Positions 1 to 8,196 of a stretch of DNA of 64,000 bases are shown here, in pieces. The DNA comes from Bacteroidota bacterium (GTDB lineage Bacteria > Bacteroidota > Bacteroidia > NS11-12g > UBA9320), in assembly GCA_947468275.1 (NCBI GenBank), contig CANIKO010000001.1, positions 62,001-126,000 of the forward strand, written 5' to 3'. The notes beneath the pieces were generated by a model. That model saw only the letters and a program-made list of their open reading frames with translations. It was not told the DNA's origin and made no database searches. Position 1 is the stretch's first letter; each line of letters begins with the position of its first letter. Made by a program: the position numbers and the translations under genes.

Positions 1-36
1 ATACCAGTTCTTTTATTTTATCAAAATTCACTTAAA

Positions 37-1956
37 TCAACGGTTAATAATTACATTAATTCCAAATTCATAATTAATACCTGGCATGGGCCGCCAAACA
101 ATCGCCTCATAGCCTTTATTAAAAATATTGTTAATCCTTATAAATGCAGTGCTACTAGTTTTTTTATAGTTGAAATAATGATTTATGGCTAAATTTAATA
201 ACCCATAATGAGGTATCGAATCTAAATTGTCAGAACTGATATAGCGTTTACCAACCCATACCCCTTGAAGCATTATAATGGTATTTTTTATTCCAAAAGC
301 TATAAAACTCGATGATTTTAAAAATGGAATATAAATTAATTGCTTTTGATAATTAGGGTTGGATGCATCCATATTTTCGGATTTGGTATAGTCCACATTT
401 AAACCTGCTTTGCCAAAGAGCTTATTGGTTAAACTGATTTTTAAAGTACTTCTTAACTCCAACCCACGACTGTTTACTTTGCCTATATTTACAGGACTCC
501 ATATTTGTGAAGAAACAGGCTGCCATTGAATCCAGTTGGTTATAAGGCGACTATAACCTGTAAGTGAAGTTGTTAAATAAATGCGTTCATTTTTTTGATT
601 AAACTCCATACTTAATTCATTGGCCCAGCCTGACTCTGGTTTTAATTGAGGGTTTCCTCCCGGAACCCAATTCAGGTCGTTTAGGGTTGGAATTCGATAA
701 ACCCGGCTCGTTTGGCCATAAATATCAAGGCTTTTATGAAGGTGTGTTTTAAATCCAAGTGAAGGAATTAATGGTAAAAATTTTGTATCCACCAATTCCA
801 GTCTCAAGCTGGCTGAAATACTGGTTCTTAGTTTAAGTATCTGATGAAAATGACTCGCCCAAATGGCTATTTGATTTCTATCCGATTCATTTAAGGTAGT
901 TGTTCCTGTATTTAAAACATTGGCCACCTTAGCTTTGGTAAACGATTGAACAACACCAATGCTTGAAGTTGAATTTTTAAAGCTTTTAAATCGCAACTCA
1001 GCATCATTGGTAATAAATATGGACTTAGAAATGGAATTGATGTCCATCTCTTTTTCAGTATATTTTAAATAATCATTTTGAAAAAGAGAGTGAAATTTCA
1101 AGGTTATTTTTTTAAACGATTTGTCCCATTGCAGCATTGTTTTTTGAATATTGTCAAATTGCCTTGCTGTGCTACTTTCCATTAATAGGGTAGGAGGTAT
1201 TTGCCGATTGGCAAAGGTTCCCCAATAGTTAATTTTAAAAACTCCGGCCTTTTGAGATTGGTAAGAGGTTTGGTGCAAAGCCGAATAATTTACTCCTTGG
1301 GCATTTGTTAAATTTTCTTTAGGATTTCCAGATTCGGCGCGGTTGTTAAATGGATAATTGTTATTTGTTTTTGAATAATACCCTTTGGTGGAATGACTCC
1401 ACTTGTTTTTTGCATAGTTGAGTTTCAAACCTCCTGTGTAGGTTCCAAAACTTCCAACCGTTTGCATCAGTTCGGTTGAAAATCCTTCTTTTTTTAAGGC
1501 AGAATTGTTTAAATTTATTCCGCCGCCAATAGCGCCACTTCCTTGCAGGCTGCCGGCTAACCCCGGTAAAACCGAAACCGCATCAAATAAAAAAGATGGC
1601 ACAAGATTCAAATCACTCAATCCGTTTACAGGGCTGTTGATGGATAATCCATTCCAAGTCATTGCAGTTTGCTGGGCATTTCCTCCTCTAAGTGATGAGG
1701 TGGCCAGTATTCCCGGCCCATAATTGCGAATAACCAAGCCACTTGAGGCATCAAGTAATGAGCCTATTGGCGAAGATTTAAAAATACGTTGTAAAAGGCT
1801 GTCGGGTTTGTCAATTCTGTTTCCTAAGGTGTATACTTCTATACGGTCGGCAGTTATCGTTATTTCCTTTAGATTTTTTTTCCAAAGTGTGTCCTTTTGC
1901 GCTATTGCAGGCAAACATAAAAGGGATAAAAAAGAGATAATTATATATCTGTTCAT
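37..1956 (-). CDS. btuB: TonB-dependent outer-membrane receptor, BtuB-like (cobalamin uptake)
   Basis: Outer-membrane gated channel that likely imports cobalamin or a related corrinoid using TonB energy. The 639-residue product starts with a signal peptide (hydrophobic stretch ending LPAIAQ, residues 1-20), followed by a TonB-box-like EITITA at 31-36, a plug domain (about 40-150, with LRGG and GAIGGG segments) and a beta-barrel ending in a terminal strand. I chose the ATG giving MNRYIIIS because it begins a good signal peptide; a longer reading adds ten residues that spoil it. Substrate assignment rests on the cobalamin riboswitch in its leader, which is much stronger than sequence similarity alone. 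No B12 permease or ABC genes are visible beside it, so the rest of the uptake system is elsewhere. Confidence 0.85.
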   Translation of the reverse strand: MNRYIIISFLSLLCLPAIAQKDTLWKKNLKEITITADRIEVYTLGNRIDKPDSLLQRIFKSSPIGSLLDASSGLVIRNYGPGILATSSLRGGNAQQTAMTWNGLSINSPVNGLSDLNLVPSFLFDAVSVLPGLAGSLQGSGAIGGGINLNNSALKKEGFSTELMQTVGSFGTYTGGLKLNYAKNKWSHSTKGYYSKTNNNYPFNNRAESGNPKENLTNAQGVNYSALHQTSYQSQKAGVFKINYWGTFANRQIPPTLLMESSTARQFDNIQKTMLQWDKSFKKITLKFHSLFQNDYLKYTEKEMDINSISKSIFITNDAELRFKSFKNSTSSIGVVQSFTKAKVANVLNTGTTTLNESDRNQIAIWASHFHQILKLRTSISASLRLELVDTKFLPLIPSLGFKTHLHKSLDIYGQTSRVYRIPTLNDLNWVPGGNPQLKPESGWANELSMEFNQKNERIYLTTSLTGYSRLITNWIQWQPVSSQIWSPVNIGKVNSRGLELRSTLKISLTNKLFGKAGLNVDYTKSENMDASNPNYQKQLIYIPFLKSSSFIAFGIKNTIIMLQGVWVGKRYISSDNLDSIPHYGLLNLAINHYFNYKKTSSTAFIRINNIFNKGYEAIVWRPMPGINYEFGINVIINR

Positions 1957-2013
1957 AAATACCGTTGCTTTTATTCCCGAAAGCAAAGCGTTGTTAAATG
2001 TTGTAAAAAAAAC

Positions 2014-2180
2014 GGCAGGTTTTCTGACTCATTCCATGTATTTGCAGCCTTCCCATCCGCCTGAGGCGGACAGTGGCTATAAGGTATGCAAAACATTGCG
2101 GTGGAATATACAGCAGCGGGCACTGTCCCCGAATTTCACGGGATTCCCTTACACCGGTTTTTTCAAAGGCGAAAATACTA
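2014..2180 (-). promoter_or_regulatory. Cobalamin (B12) riboswitch upstream of btuB
   Basis: Read on the minus strand the leader contains, in order, GGTGTAAGGGAATCCCGTG, a GGGGACAGTGCCCGCTGCTGT segment (the CTGCCCCCGCAACTGTAA-like core), GCCACTG, GGGAAGGC and AGTCAGAAAACCTGCC. That order and spacing is the B12-box architecture of cobalamin riboswitches. A run of eight T follows directly after the last element (minus strand), about 50 bases before the btuB start, so transcription attenuation is possible although I cannot draw a convincing terminator stem. Boundaries are approximate at the upstream side. Confidence 0.9.
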
Positions 2181-2244
2181 TCATTTGTTTGGATAAAACA
2201 TACCATTTGTAAATTCAGTTGTGATTTTATCATTCGATTGTTTA

Positions 2245-2799
2245 ATGTTGCATGATTTTATTTTTTTGAAAAAACTTATTTCCATATTCCTTTTAGTTTG
2301 TCTTATGGCTCCTTTGGCAGGAACATATATTTGGCTAAAGCATGAAGTGAAAATAGCTCGGAAAGAAGTGAAAATGCAATTGATTAAGGGTTTGAACAAA
2401 AGTGAATTGGTTACTTTAAAGTTTGCAAAGTCTAAAGTAAGTTCAGAGTTAAAATTTGAACATTCCAAAGAATTTGAATACCATGGTGAAATGTATGATG
2501 TTGTGAAATCTGTAGAAAAAAGTGATACAATAATTTACACATGTTGGTGGGATAATAAGGAAACAAAACTCAATAAACAGTTAGCTCATTTGATGGATGA
2601 TATTATTGGAAGTAATCCTCAAAACAAAGAAAACCAGAAACGTTTGGTTAATTTTTATAAATCATTATTTCATGAAAATACTGCTAGTCTAATTGCAGAT
2701 AATCCATTATTTACTGGTAATTCATATTATTCTTTTAATAATTTTATTTACAGTATTAATTGCCCTGCACCGCCAGTGCCACCGCCCGAAAAAGCTTAA
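2245..2799 (+). CDS. Small membrane-anchored protein beside TonB receptors, function unknown
   Basis: A 184-residue protein with one N-terminal hydrophobic segment (roughly residues 8-28, LISIFLLVCLMAPLAGTYIW), then a charged region with HEVKIARKEVK, a central FEYHGEMYDVV motif, TCWWDN, and a C-terminal tail CPAPPVPPPEKA. I do not recognise a characterised family. From memory, small proteins with a similar HExxxxR...EFxYxGxMYD layout occur next to TonB-dependent receptors in Bacteroidota. The gene stands divergent from btuB and 128 bases upstream of a second receptor on the same strand, which fits an accessory role in uptake. The ATG start is preferred to a GTG eight codons upstream because it gives a cleaner membrane anchor. 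The Cys-Pro tail could bind metal; this is speculation. Confidence 0.6.
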   Translation: MLHDFIFLKKLISIFLLVCLMAPLAGTYIWLKHEVKIARKEVKMQLIKGLNKSELVTLKFAKSKVSSELKFEHSKEFEYHGEMYDVVKSVEKSDTIIYTCWWDNKETKLNKQLAHLMDDIIGSNPQNKENQKRLVNFYKSLFHENTASLIADNPLFTGNSYYSFNNFIYSINCPAPPVPPPEKA

Positions 2800-2815
2800 T
2801 TTTATTTTTTACTCA

Positions 2816-2856
2816 ATGCAAACTCGTTCCAAAAGAATGAAAGAATGAGTTTGCAT
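2816..2856 (+). other. Strong intergenic hairpin between the small membrane protein gene and the receptor gene
   Basis: ATGCAAACTCGTTC and GAATGAGTTTGCAT can pair over 14 positions with one G-T wobble around a 13-base loop. There is no T-run directly after it, so it is not a classical intrinsic terminator. It may be a processing or stability element in a shared transcript. Confidence 0.5.
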
Positions 2857-2927
2857 AATTAATTCAATTATTGGGCTTCCTTTTTTTTAGGATTGTCTTT
2901 TTTATAAACTCTTTAAAAAATTAAATA

Positions 2928-5135
2928 ATGCGATTTACAATAACTTTTATAATACTAGCAATAGCCTTATTCTCAAGGGCTCAAACGGAGGTTCAGGATA
3001 GCATAAAAAAATCCGTTGATATGGACGAAATAGTCGTTTCGGTAAATAAAACTGAAGAAATGAAACGCCTTGTGGCGGCACAAGTAATGGTAATAAATTC
3101 AAAACAAATACAATTTGATAACCCACTTAACAGTGGCGATATGTTAGCAAATACCGGTCAAATAATGGTTCAAAAAAGCCAGCAAGGCGGTGGAAGTCCT
3201 GTAATTAGAGGTTTTGAAGCAAGCCGAATATTATTGGTGATAGATGGCGTGAGAATGAATAATATAATTTACAGAAGCGGACATCTACAAAATGTTATAA
3301 CAATTGACCCCAGTATGTTGGATAAAACTGAGGTGTTTTTTGGGTCATCTTCCACCATTTATGGTAGTGATGCTTTGGGTGGAACTATTCATTTTATCAC
3401 AAAAAAACCCAAGTTGGATGCCACCGGCAAAAAGACATTGAGTTTAAATGCAATGCAACGTTTTTCTTCGGTGAATAATGGCTTATCTACAAATATCAAT
3501 TTCAATTTGGGTTTTAAAAAATTTGCAAGCCTAACTTCCATTACCTATAACAAATTTGGAGATTTAAAAATGGGTAAGAGTAAAAACATATTTTTTGATT
3601 CCATTTATGGGTTGCGAACCATTTATGCTCAGAATGTAAACGGGGTGGATTCGGCCATAACAAACAGCAATAAATATATACAAACACAGAGTGGTTATAG
3701 TCAAGTGGATCTATTGCAAAAGTTTTTATACCAACAAAATAAAAGTACTGAACATCAATTAAACTTTCAATTTTCAAATTCTTCAAATATTCCCAGGTAT
3801 GATCGACTAACCGATTTAAAAGGTAATAATCTTAAATATTCCGAATGGTATTATGGCCCGCAAAATAGAATGTTGGTGGCTTATAATTTAAACGTAAAGC
3901 AGAAAATGGGTTTTGATAATATTCATTTTGGAGTAAATTATCAAACCATTCAGGAAAGCCGTGTTACCAGAAATTTTAAAAGTTCAACCTTAAATAGTAG
4001 AATTGAAAACGTTGGTGTTATAGGATATAATCTTGATTTTCAAAAGAGCTTGATGCATGTTAAATTCAGATTTGGATTTGATGGACAAGCCAATACTTTG
4101 AAATCAACCGCTTTTAGCTCAAACATAATATCTTTTGCAGACAAGCCTCTTGATACTCGTTACCCAAATGGTAAAAATTCATTGAATCATAATGCATTTT
4201 ATCTAACCCATACTTATGATATACCTTCGAAAAAACTAACTTTTAATGAAGGGTTTAGAATTGGAATTTCAAATCTTAGTTCTACCATTACAGACAATTC
4301 TTTCTTTAATTTACCTGTGACTTCTGTTAAGCAAAATAACCTTACTCGTTCTGCTTATTTAGGGATAATTTATAATCCTATCCAACCATTAAAGCTATCG
4401 TATATGGTTTCTACCGGTTTTAGAGTTCCTAATATTGATGATCTTTCCAAGATATTTGAAACCTCAAAAGGAAATGTAATTATTCCTAATCCAAACTTAA
4501 AACCTGAAAAAACACTTACTAATGAAATAGGAATAACTTACAAACCTACCAAATCCATTCGAATCGAAACCTGTTTTTGGTATACTAATTTAACGAATGC
4601 TTTAACCACCGGAGCAGCTCAACTCAATGGGAAAGATTCAATACTTTATGATGGACAGATGAGCAAAGTTTACTCCAATACAAATGCACAAGAATCTGTG
4701 ATTTATGGATACAATGCCAGTATTAACGCCAACCTTACAACCAATTCGCAGTTGTATGCAAATATTAGTTATACCAAAGGGACAGTTACTTCGGGGGTAA
4801 AAAATGTTCCGTTAGATCATATTTCACCGATAACTGCAAATTTGGGTTACAGTCAGGCCATTAAAAAATTTACTGCTGAAGGAATTGTGATGTTTAATGG
4901 TAAAAAGGATATTAAAAATTATTCAAGTAGTGGCGAAGATAATCAACAATATGCCCCTCATGGAGGTATTCCTGCATGGATGACTTTAAACTTGAGATTA
5001 GCTTATAAATTGCCAAATAATTTTGTAGCTCAGGGTGGTATCGAAAATATTTTGGATACGCAATACCGAGTATTTGCTTCCGGCATAAATGCTCCGGGAA
5101 GGAATATTTATTTAGCCATAAGATTTTCTTACTAA
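2928..5135 (+). CDS. TonB-dependent receptor, haem/siderophore (HmuR-like) type
   Basis: 735-residue outer-membrane receptor. A signal peptide (residues 1-19, ending SRAQ) is followed by a TonB-box-like DEIVVSV around residue 33, a plug domain with PVIRGFEASRILLVIDGVRMN (about 88-108, split here across the motif PVIRGF and LVIDGVRMN), YGSDALGGTIHF, and a 22-strand-type barrel ending GRNIYLAIRFSY with the terminal aromatic residue. The plug is closest to the haemoglobin/transferrin/lactoferrin receptor group, but the ligand cannot be read from sequence. It follows a small membrane-anchored protein on the same strand and ends at a bidirectional terminator. Confidence 0.85.
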   Translation: MRFTITFIILAIALFSRAQTEVQDSIKKSVDMDEIVVSVNKTEEMKRLVAAQVMVINSKQIQFDNPLNSGDMLANTGQIMVQKSQQGGGSPVIRGFEASRILLVIDGVRMNNIIYRSGHLQNVITIDPSMLDKTEVFFGSSSTIYGSDALGGTIHFITKKPKLDATGKKTLSLNAMQRFSSVNNGLSTNINFNLGFKKFASLTSITYNKFGDLKMGKSKNIFFDSIYGLRTIYAQNVNGVDSAITNSNKYIQTQSGYSQVDLLQKFLYQQNKSTEHQLNFQFSNSSNIPRYDRLTDLKGNNLKYSEWYYGPQNRMLVAYNLNVKQKMGFDNIHFGVNYQTIQESRVTRNFKSSTLNSRIENVGVIGYNLDFQKSLMHVKFRFGFDGQANTLKSTAFSSNIISFADKPLDTRYPNGKNSLNHNAFYLTHTYDIPSKKLTFNEGFRIGISNLSSTITDNSFFNLPVTSVKQNNLTRSAYLGIIYNPIQPLKLSYMVSTGFRVPNIDDLSKIFETSKGNVIIPNPNLKPEKTLTNEIGITYKPTKSIRIETCFWYTNLTNALTTGAAQLNGKDSILYDGQMSKVYSNTNAQESVIYGYNASINANLTTNSQLYANISYTKGTVTSGVKNVPLDHISPITANLGYSQAIKKFTAEGIVMFNGKKDIKNYSSSGEDNQQYAPHGGIPAWMTLNLRLAYKLPNNFVAQGGIENILDTQYRVFASGINAPGRNIYLAIRFSY

Positions 5136-5152
5136 ACTTAAGTTTTCTCTAT

Positions 5153-5190
5153 AAAAAAAGCCCGATGAATCATTTCGCCGGGCTTTTATT
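5153..5190. terminator. Bidirectional intrinsic terminator
   Basis: AAAAGCCCG and CGGGCTTTTA form a stem with A-rich and T-rich flanks, so it can stop both the TonB receptor transcript and the convergent hcp transcript. Confidence 0.8.
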
Positions 5191-5200
5191 ATAATAGTTA

Positions 5201-5707
5201 TTATGCAACTGGAGACTCCCAGTCATCTTGAGCCATAATTCCACCATCTACCCAAGTCCAAGTTATTTTTTGGTAGGTGAAAGCAATTTCTTCATATTCG
5301 GTATACCTCACCAAATCCGGATTTTTATTATTTAACATTCGGAAATCAATCGATGCAATATTAGCATTGGTAAGTTTTACTGTGTAGTGCTGTCTCTCAG
5401 TTCCAGTGCCACCAATAGCTCCTGTCATTTGAGGGGTCCAAAATTGCAATTCCCATTCAGTAATGTTTTCATTGTTTACCAGAGCGTTGTAAAGTAGCGG
5501 ACTGGATTTGTCCAATTCCTTGGTAATTACAAACGGCTTGTGCATTCGTTTGCCTGTTGGTAATCCTGAAGCGGCATCTCTAGGTGAAAGTATCTCATGA
5601 TTAACCGCAATTACCATAATTTTACCTTCTCTGCCCTTTTGTGTAACAGAGCCTTTAATTTCACCCTGTTTTTGTCCTTTGATTTTTAAATAAGCGTTCA
5701 GTGCCAT
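5201..5707 (-). CDS. hcp: Hcp family type VI secretion tube protein (orphan)
   Basis: 168-residue protein with the layout of Hcp (PF05638), the hexameric ring subunit of the type VI secretion inner tube: MALNAYLKIKGQKQGEIKG at the start, a beta-rich body containing HEILSPRDAASGLPTGKRMHKPF, then KPFVITKELDKSSPLLYNAL and a C-terminal segment with YEEIAFTYQKITWTW. The length is normal for Hcp. There are no sheath, baseplate, VgrG or ClpV genes in the window, so it is either an orphan supplied to a T6SS encoded elsewhere or a domesticated paralogue. It stands alone between a terminator and a repeat-rich spacer. Confidence 0.88.
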   Translation of the reverse strand: MALNAYLKIKGQKQGEIKGSVTQKGREGKIMVIAVNHEILSPRDAASGLPTGKRMHKPFVITKELDKSSPLLYNALVNNENITEWELQFWTPQMTGAIGGTGTERQHYTVKLTNANIASIDFRMLNNKNPDLVRYTEYEEIAFTYQKITWTWVDGGIMAQDDWESPVA

Positions 5708-5799
5708 AGTTTTTTATTTTATAAGGTTAATAATTTAGTTAGAACAAATTTAAGGATTTTTGCTTTAGGCGGTAATGCATTTATTAACTCTTTTTAACT

Positions 5800-6192
5800 T
5801 TTTCCTCGATGAAAAAGTTACAAAAAATGCCCACTCGTTTATGTTTATTTTCAAAGGTGTTTGCGAATGCTGTCAATTTCAAGTCAGAAATATATTCCAA
5901 TGGCACAAACCATCACATGCCCGTATTCTCGCATCATTTAAATATTTATATTTCTAGGGAAATTTGCGAACCTCGTTCCTCGGTTCGGCACCCAAACATT
6001 ACTAAATCTAAATATTTGTAATTGAACAAAGGTTTGACAGCTTTCAGCTGTGTGGTGGCAGGTCAGAAATGCGGGCCGAGCCCCGGAATGAGCTTGGAAG
6101 CATATTTCTGACTTGATTTTTTCTTTGTTTCGTTTCTTTTGCATCAAGGCAAAAGAAATGAAATGGGGGTTATAGGGGAGAACTCCCCTAAT
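5800..6192. repeat. Dispersed noncoding repeat family, copy 1
   Basis: This fills most of the 669-base gap between hcp and sppA, which holds no credible gene. Shared blocks with the copies near 12.3 kb and 55.2 kb include TTCGCGAACCTCGTTCCTCG-like text, GTCAGAAATGCGGGCC, GGAAGCATATTTCTGAC, and the boundary motif GTTATAGGGGAG-AA-CTCCCCTAATG. GTCAGAAAT (6062) and ATTTCTGAC (6104) form an inner inverted repeat, and TAGGGGAG/CTCCCCTA (6173-6190) is a perfect 8-bp end hairpin. Confidence 0.75.
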
Positions 6193-6376
6193 GCAAGTAT
6201 TTATTAATTGAATTAAGACGCAATGCATTCTGTCTCTACAACGGTTACGTGTTTTACCGAAATAAATTTGTAATTAAACGATATAGAAATTTGTAGCAAT
6301 CCATCATCACCTTACTTTGCTTTATAAATCAAAACCTACAAGGTTTTTTTAAATTAACAATTTATCAATTCAGCCA

Positions 6377-8143
6377 ATGAGACAATTTTTTAAATACGTT
6401 TTAGCCGCCATTACTGCTTACATTATTATTTTTTTACTTTTCATTATAGTTATGATTGGTGTGGCATCAAGTTTTTCAGCGGATGATGAGGTTGTTGTAG
6501 AAAAAAATTCGGTATTAAAACTTAGCTTTAATTACACCATTGATGATCAAGATGTGGAAAAACCTTTCAATCTTTTTGGTGGTATGTCGCCTAATGTAGG
6601 TAAAGCTGTTGGGTTAAATGAGACCGTTGCCTCCATTCAAAATGCTAAGACGGATCCAAATATTAAAGGGATATTTTTAGACCTCAATTTTATAGGAGCA
6701 GGATTTGCTAAAATTGAAGAAATTAGAGAGGCAATTCTTGATTTTAAAAAATCAGGAAAATTTGTATATGCCTACGGTGATTATTATTATGAAAATACTT
6801 ATTACTTAGCCTCTTTAGCTGATAAGGTGTTTTTGAATCCTGAAGGTGAATTATTATTCAATGGGCTTTCTGCCAATGTTATTTTCTTTAAAAATGCATT
6901 AGATAAATTAGGGGTAGAAATGCAGGTGATACGTCATGGTAAATTTAAAGGAGCAGTGGAGCCTTTTATTTTAGATAAACTAAGTCCTGAAAATCGCAAG
7001 CAAATAGATGAATATCTTCATTCTATTATGAATAACTTGGAAAATAAAATTGCTATTAGCCGTAAATTAACACCTGCACGTGTGGATGAAATAGCGAACA
7101 AATGGTTGGCCAAAACACCTGAGGATGCAGTGAAATATGGATTGGTTGATAAGCTGGTTTATAAAGATGAAGTATTGAAGGAAATTCAAAATAAGCTTGG
7201 GATTAAAAATCAAAAATCAAAGGATATTAGTTTTATAACTCTTGATAAATATAAAAAGACTTTAAAAAACCGAAAAGGAAGTGGCAAAGATAGAATAGCC
7301 GTGGTGTATGCCGATGGTGAAATTGTGATGGGCAAAGGCGAAAAGGATCAAATAGGCAGCGAAAAATTTTCGGAAATGATACGCAAACTTAGAGAAGATG
7401 AACGGGTAAAAGCAGTAGTGCTTCGTATCAATTCGCCAGGAGGGAGTGCTCAAGCTAGTGATGTAATTTGGCGTGAATTGGAGTTGTTAAAAGCTAAAAA
7501 ACCTTTAATTGTGTCCATGGCTGAAGTGGCAGCTTCTGGGGGGTATTATATTGCAGCACCTGCCGATACTATAGTGGCGCATCCGTATACTTTAACTGGC
7601 AGTATAGGTGTTTTTGGGCTATTGCCTAATATGCAAAAATTGCTAAACGACAAGTTGGGAATTAATTATGATTATGTAAAAACAGGAGAGTTTTCGGACT
7701 TTGGTCGCATAGACAGAGCATTGACTCCAGCTGAATATCAGGTGATTCAACATTTAGTGGAAAATATTTATGACAAATTTTTGACACGAGTGTCTCAAGG
7801 GCGAAAAATGCCTAAAAACTTAGTTGATTCTATTGGTCAAGGCCGAGTGTGGACAGGCGAACAGGGGAAAGAAATGAAATTGGTAGATGTACTTGGTGGG
7901 ATGGATAAAGCCATTGCAATAGCGAAATGGAAAGCCAAACTAAAAGACTGCCGTATTGTAGAATATCCTCAACCAAAATCGAAGTATGAAGAGTTGCTTT
8001 CAATGTTTTCAGGGGAAGAGCAAACAAAGGTTGCTTTGAAGGCTGAATTTGGAGAATTTTACACCTTGCATAAAACGCTTCAATCCATGTCTAAAACCTC
8101 CGGTATACAAGCACGGGTGCCATTTCTTATAGGTGTAGATTAA
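6377..8143 (+). CDS. sppA: Signal peptide peptidase SppA, 67K type
   Basis: Membrane-anchored serine protease that degrades cleaved signal peptides. The 588-residue product has an N-terminal membrane segment (about residues 8-32) followed by two tandem SppA/ClpP-like domains, as in the long (67K) form. The predicted general-base lysine is K191 in GKFKGAVEPF, and the nucleophile is S387 in VAASGGYYIAAP; LRINSPGGSAQASD lies before it and LTGSIGVFG after it. All of these match the E. coli type arrangement, so the enzyme should be active. The gene appears to be monocistronic, with the repeat-rich spacer upstream and a T9SS protein 53 bases downstream. Confidence 0.95.
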   Translation: MRQFFKYVLAAITAYIIIFLLFIIVMIGVASSFSADDEVVVEKNSVLKLSFNYTIDDQDVEKPFNLFGGMSPNVGKAVGLNETVASIQNAKTDPNIKGIFLDLNFIGAGFAKIEEIREAILDFKKSGKFVYAYGDYYYENTYYLASLADKVFLNPEGELLFNGLSANVIFFKNALDKLGVEMQVIRHGKFKGAVEPFILDKLSPENRKQIDEYLHSIMNNLENKIAISRKLTPARVDEIANKWLAKTPEDAVKYGLVDKLVYKDEVLKEIQNKLGIKNQKSKDISFITLDKYKKTLKNRKGSGKDRIAVVYADGEIVMGKGEKDQIGSEKFSEMIRKLREDERVKAVVLRINSPGGSAQASDVIWRELELLKAKKPLIVSMAEVAASGGYYIAAPADTIVAHPYTLTGSIGVFGLLPNMQKLLNDKLGINYDYVKTGEFSDFGRIDRALTPAEYQVIQHLVENIYDKFLTRVSQGRKMPKNLVDSIGQGRVWTGEQGKEMKLVDVLGGMDKAIAIAKWKAKLKDCRIVEYPQPKSKYEELLSMFSGEEQTKVALKAEFGEFYTLHKTLQSMSKTSGIQARVPFLIGVD

Positions 8144-8196
8144 CCTACTATTGTATGTTAATTAAATATTAATTATTTTCGACCTTTAAAACAATT

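Noticed and set aside
1994-2233. Minus-strand reading frame of 79 residues upstream of btuB
   Set aside because: It lies over the cobalamin riboswitch; its apparent coding is a by-product of the structured RNA.
5742-5755. TAAATTTG on the minus strand upstream of hcp as promoter
   Set aside because: The -7 match is good, but no TTTG occurs at the -33 distance, so support is weak.
5775-6228. Three small reading frames between hcp and sppA
   Set aside because: They overlap the dispersed repeat, have no start signals or family similarity, and the frames are not kept in the other repeat copies.
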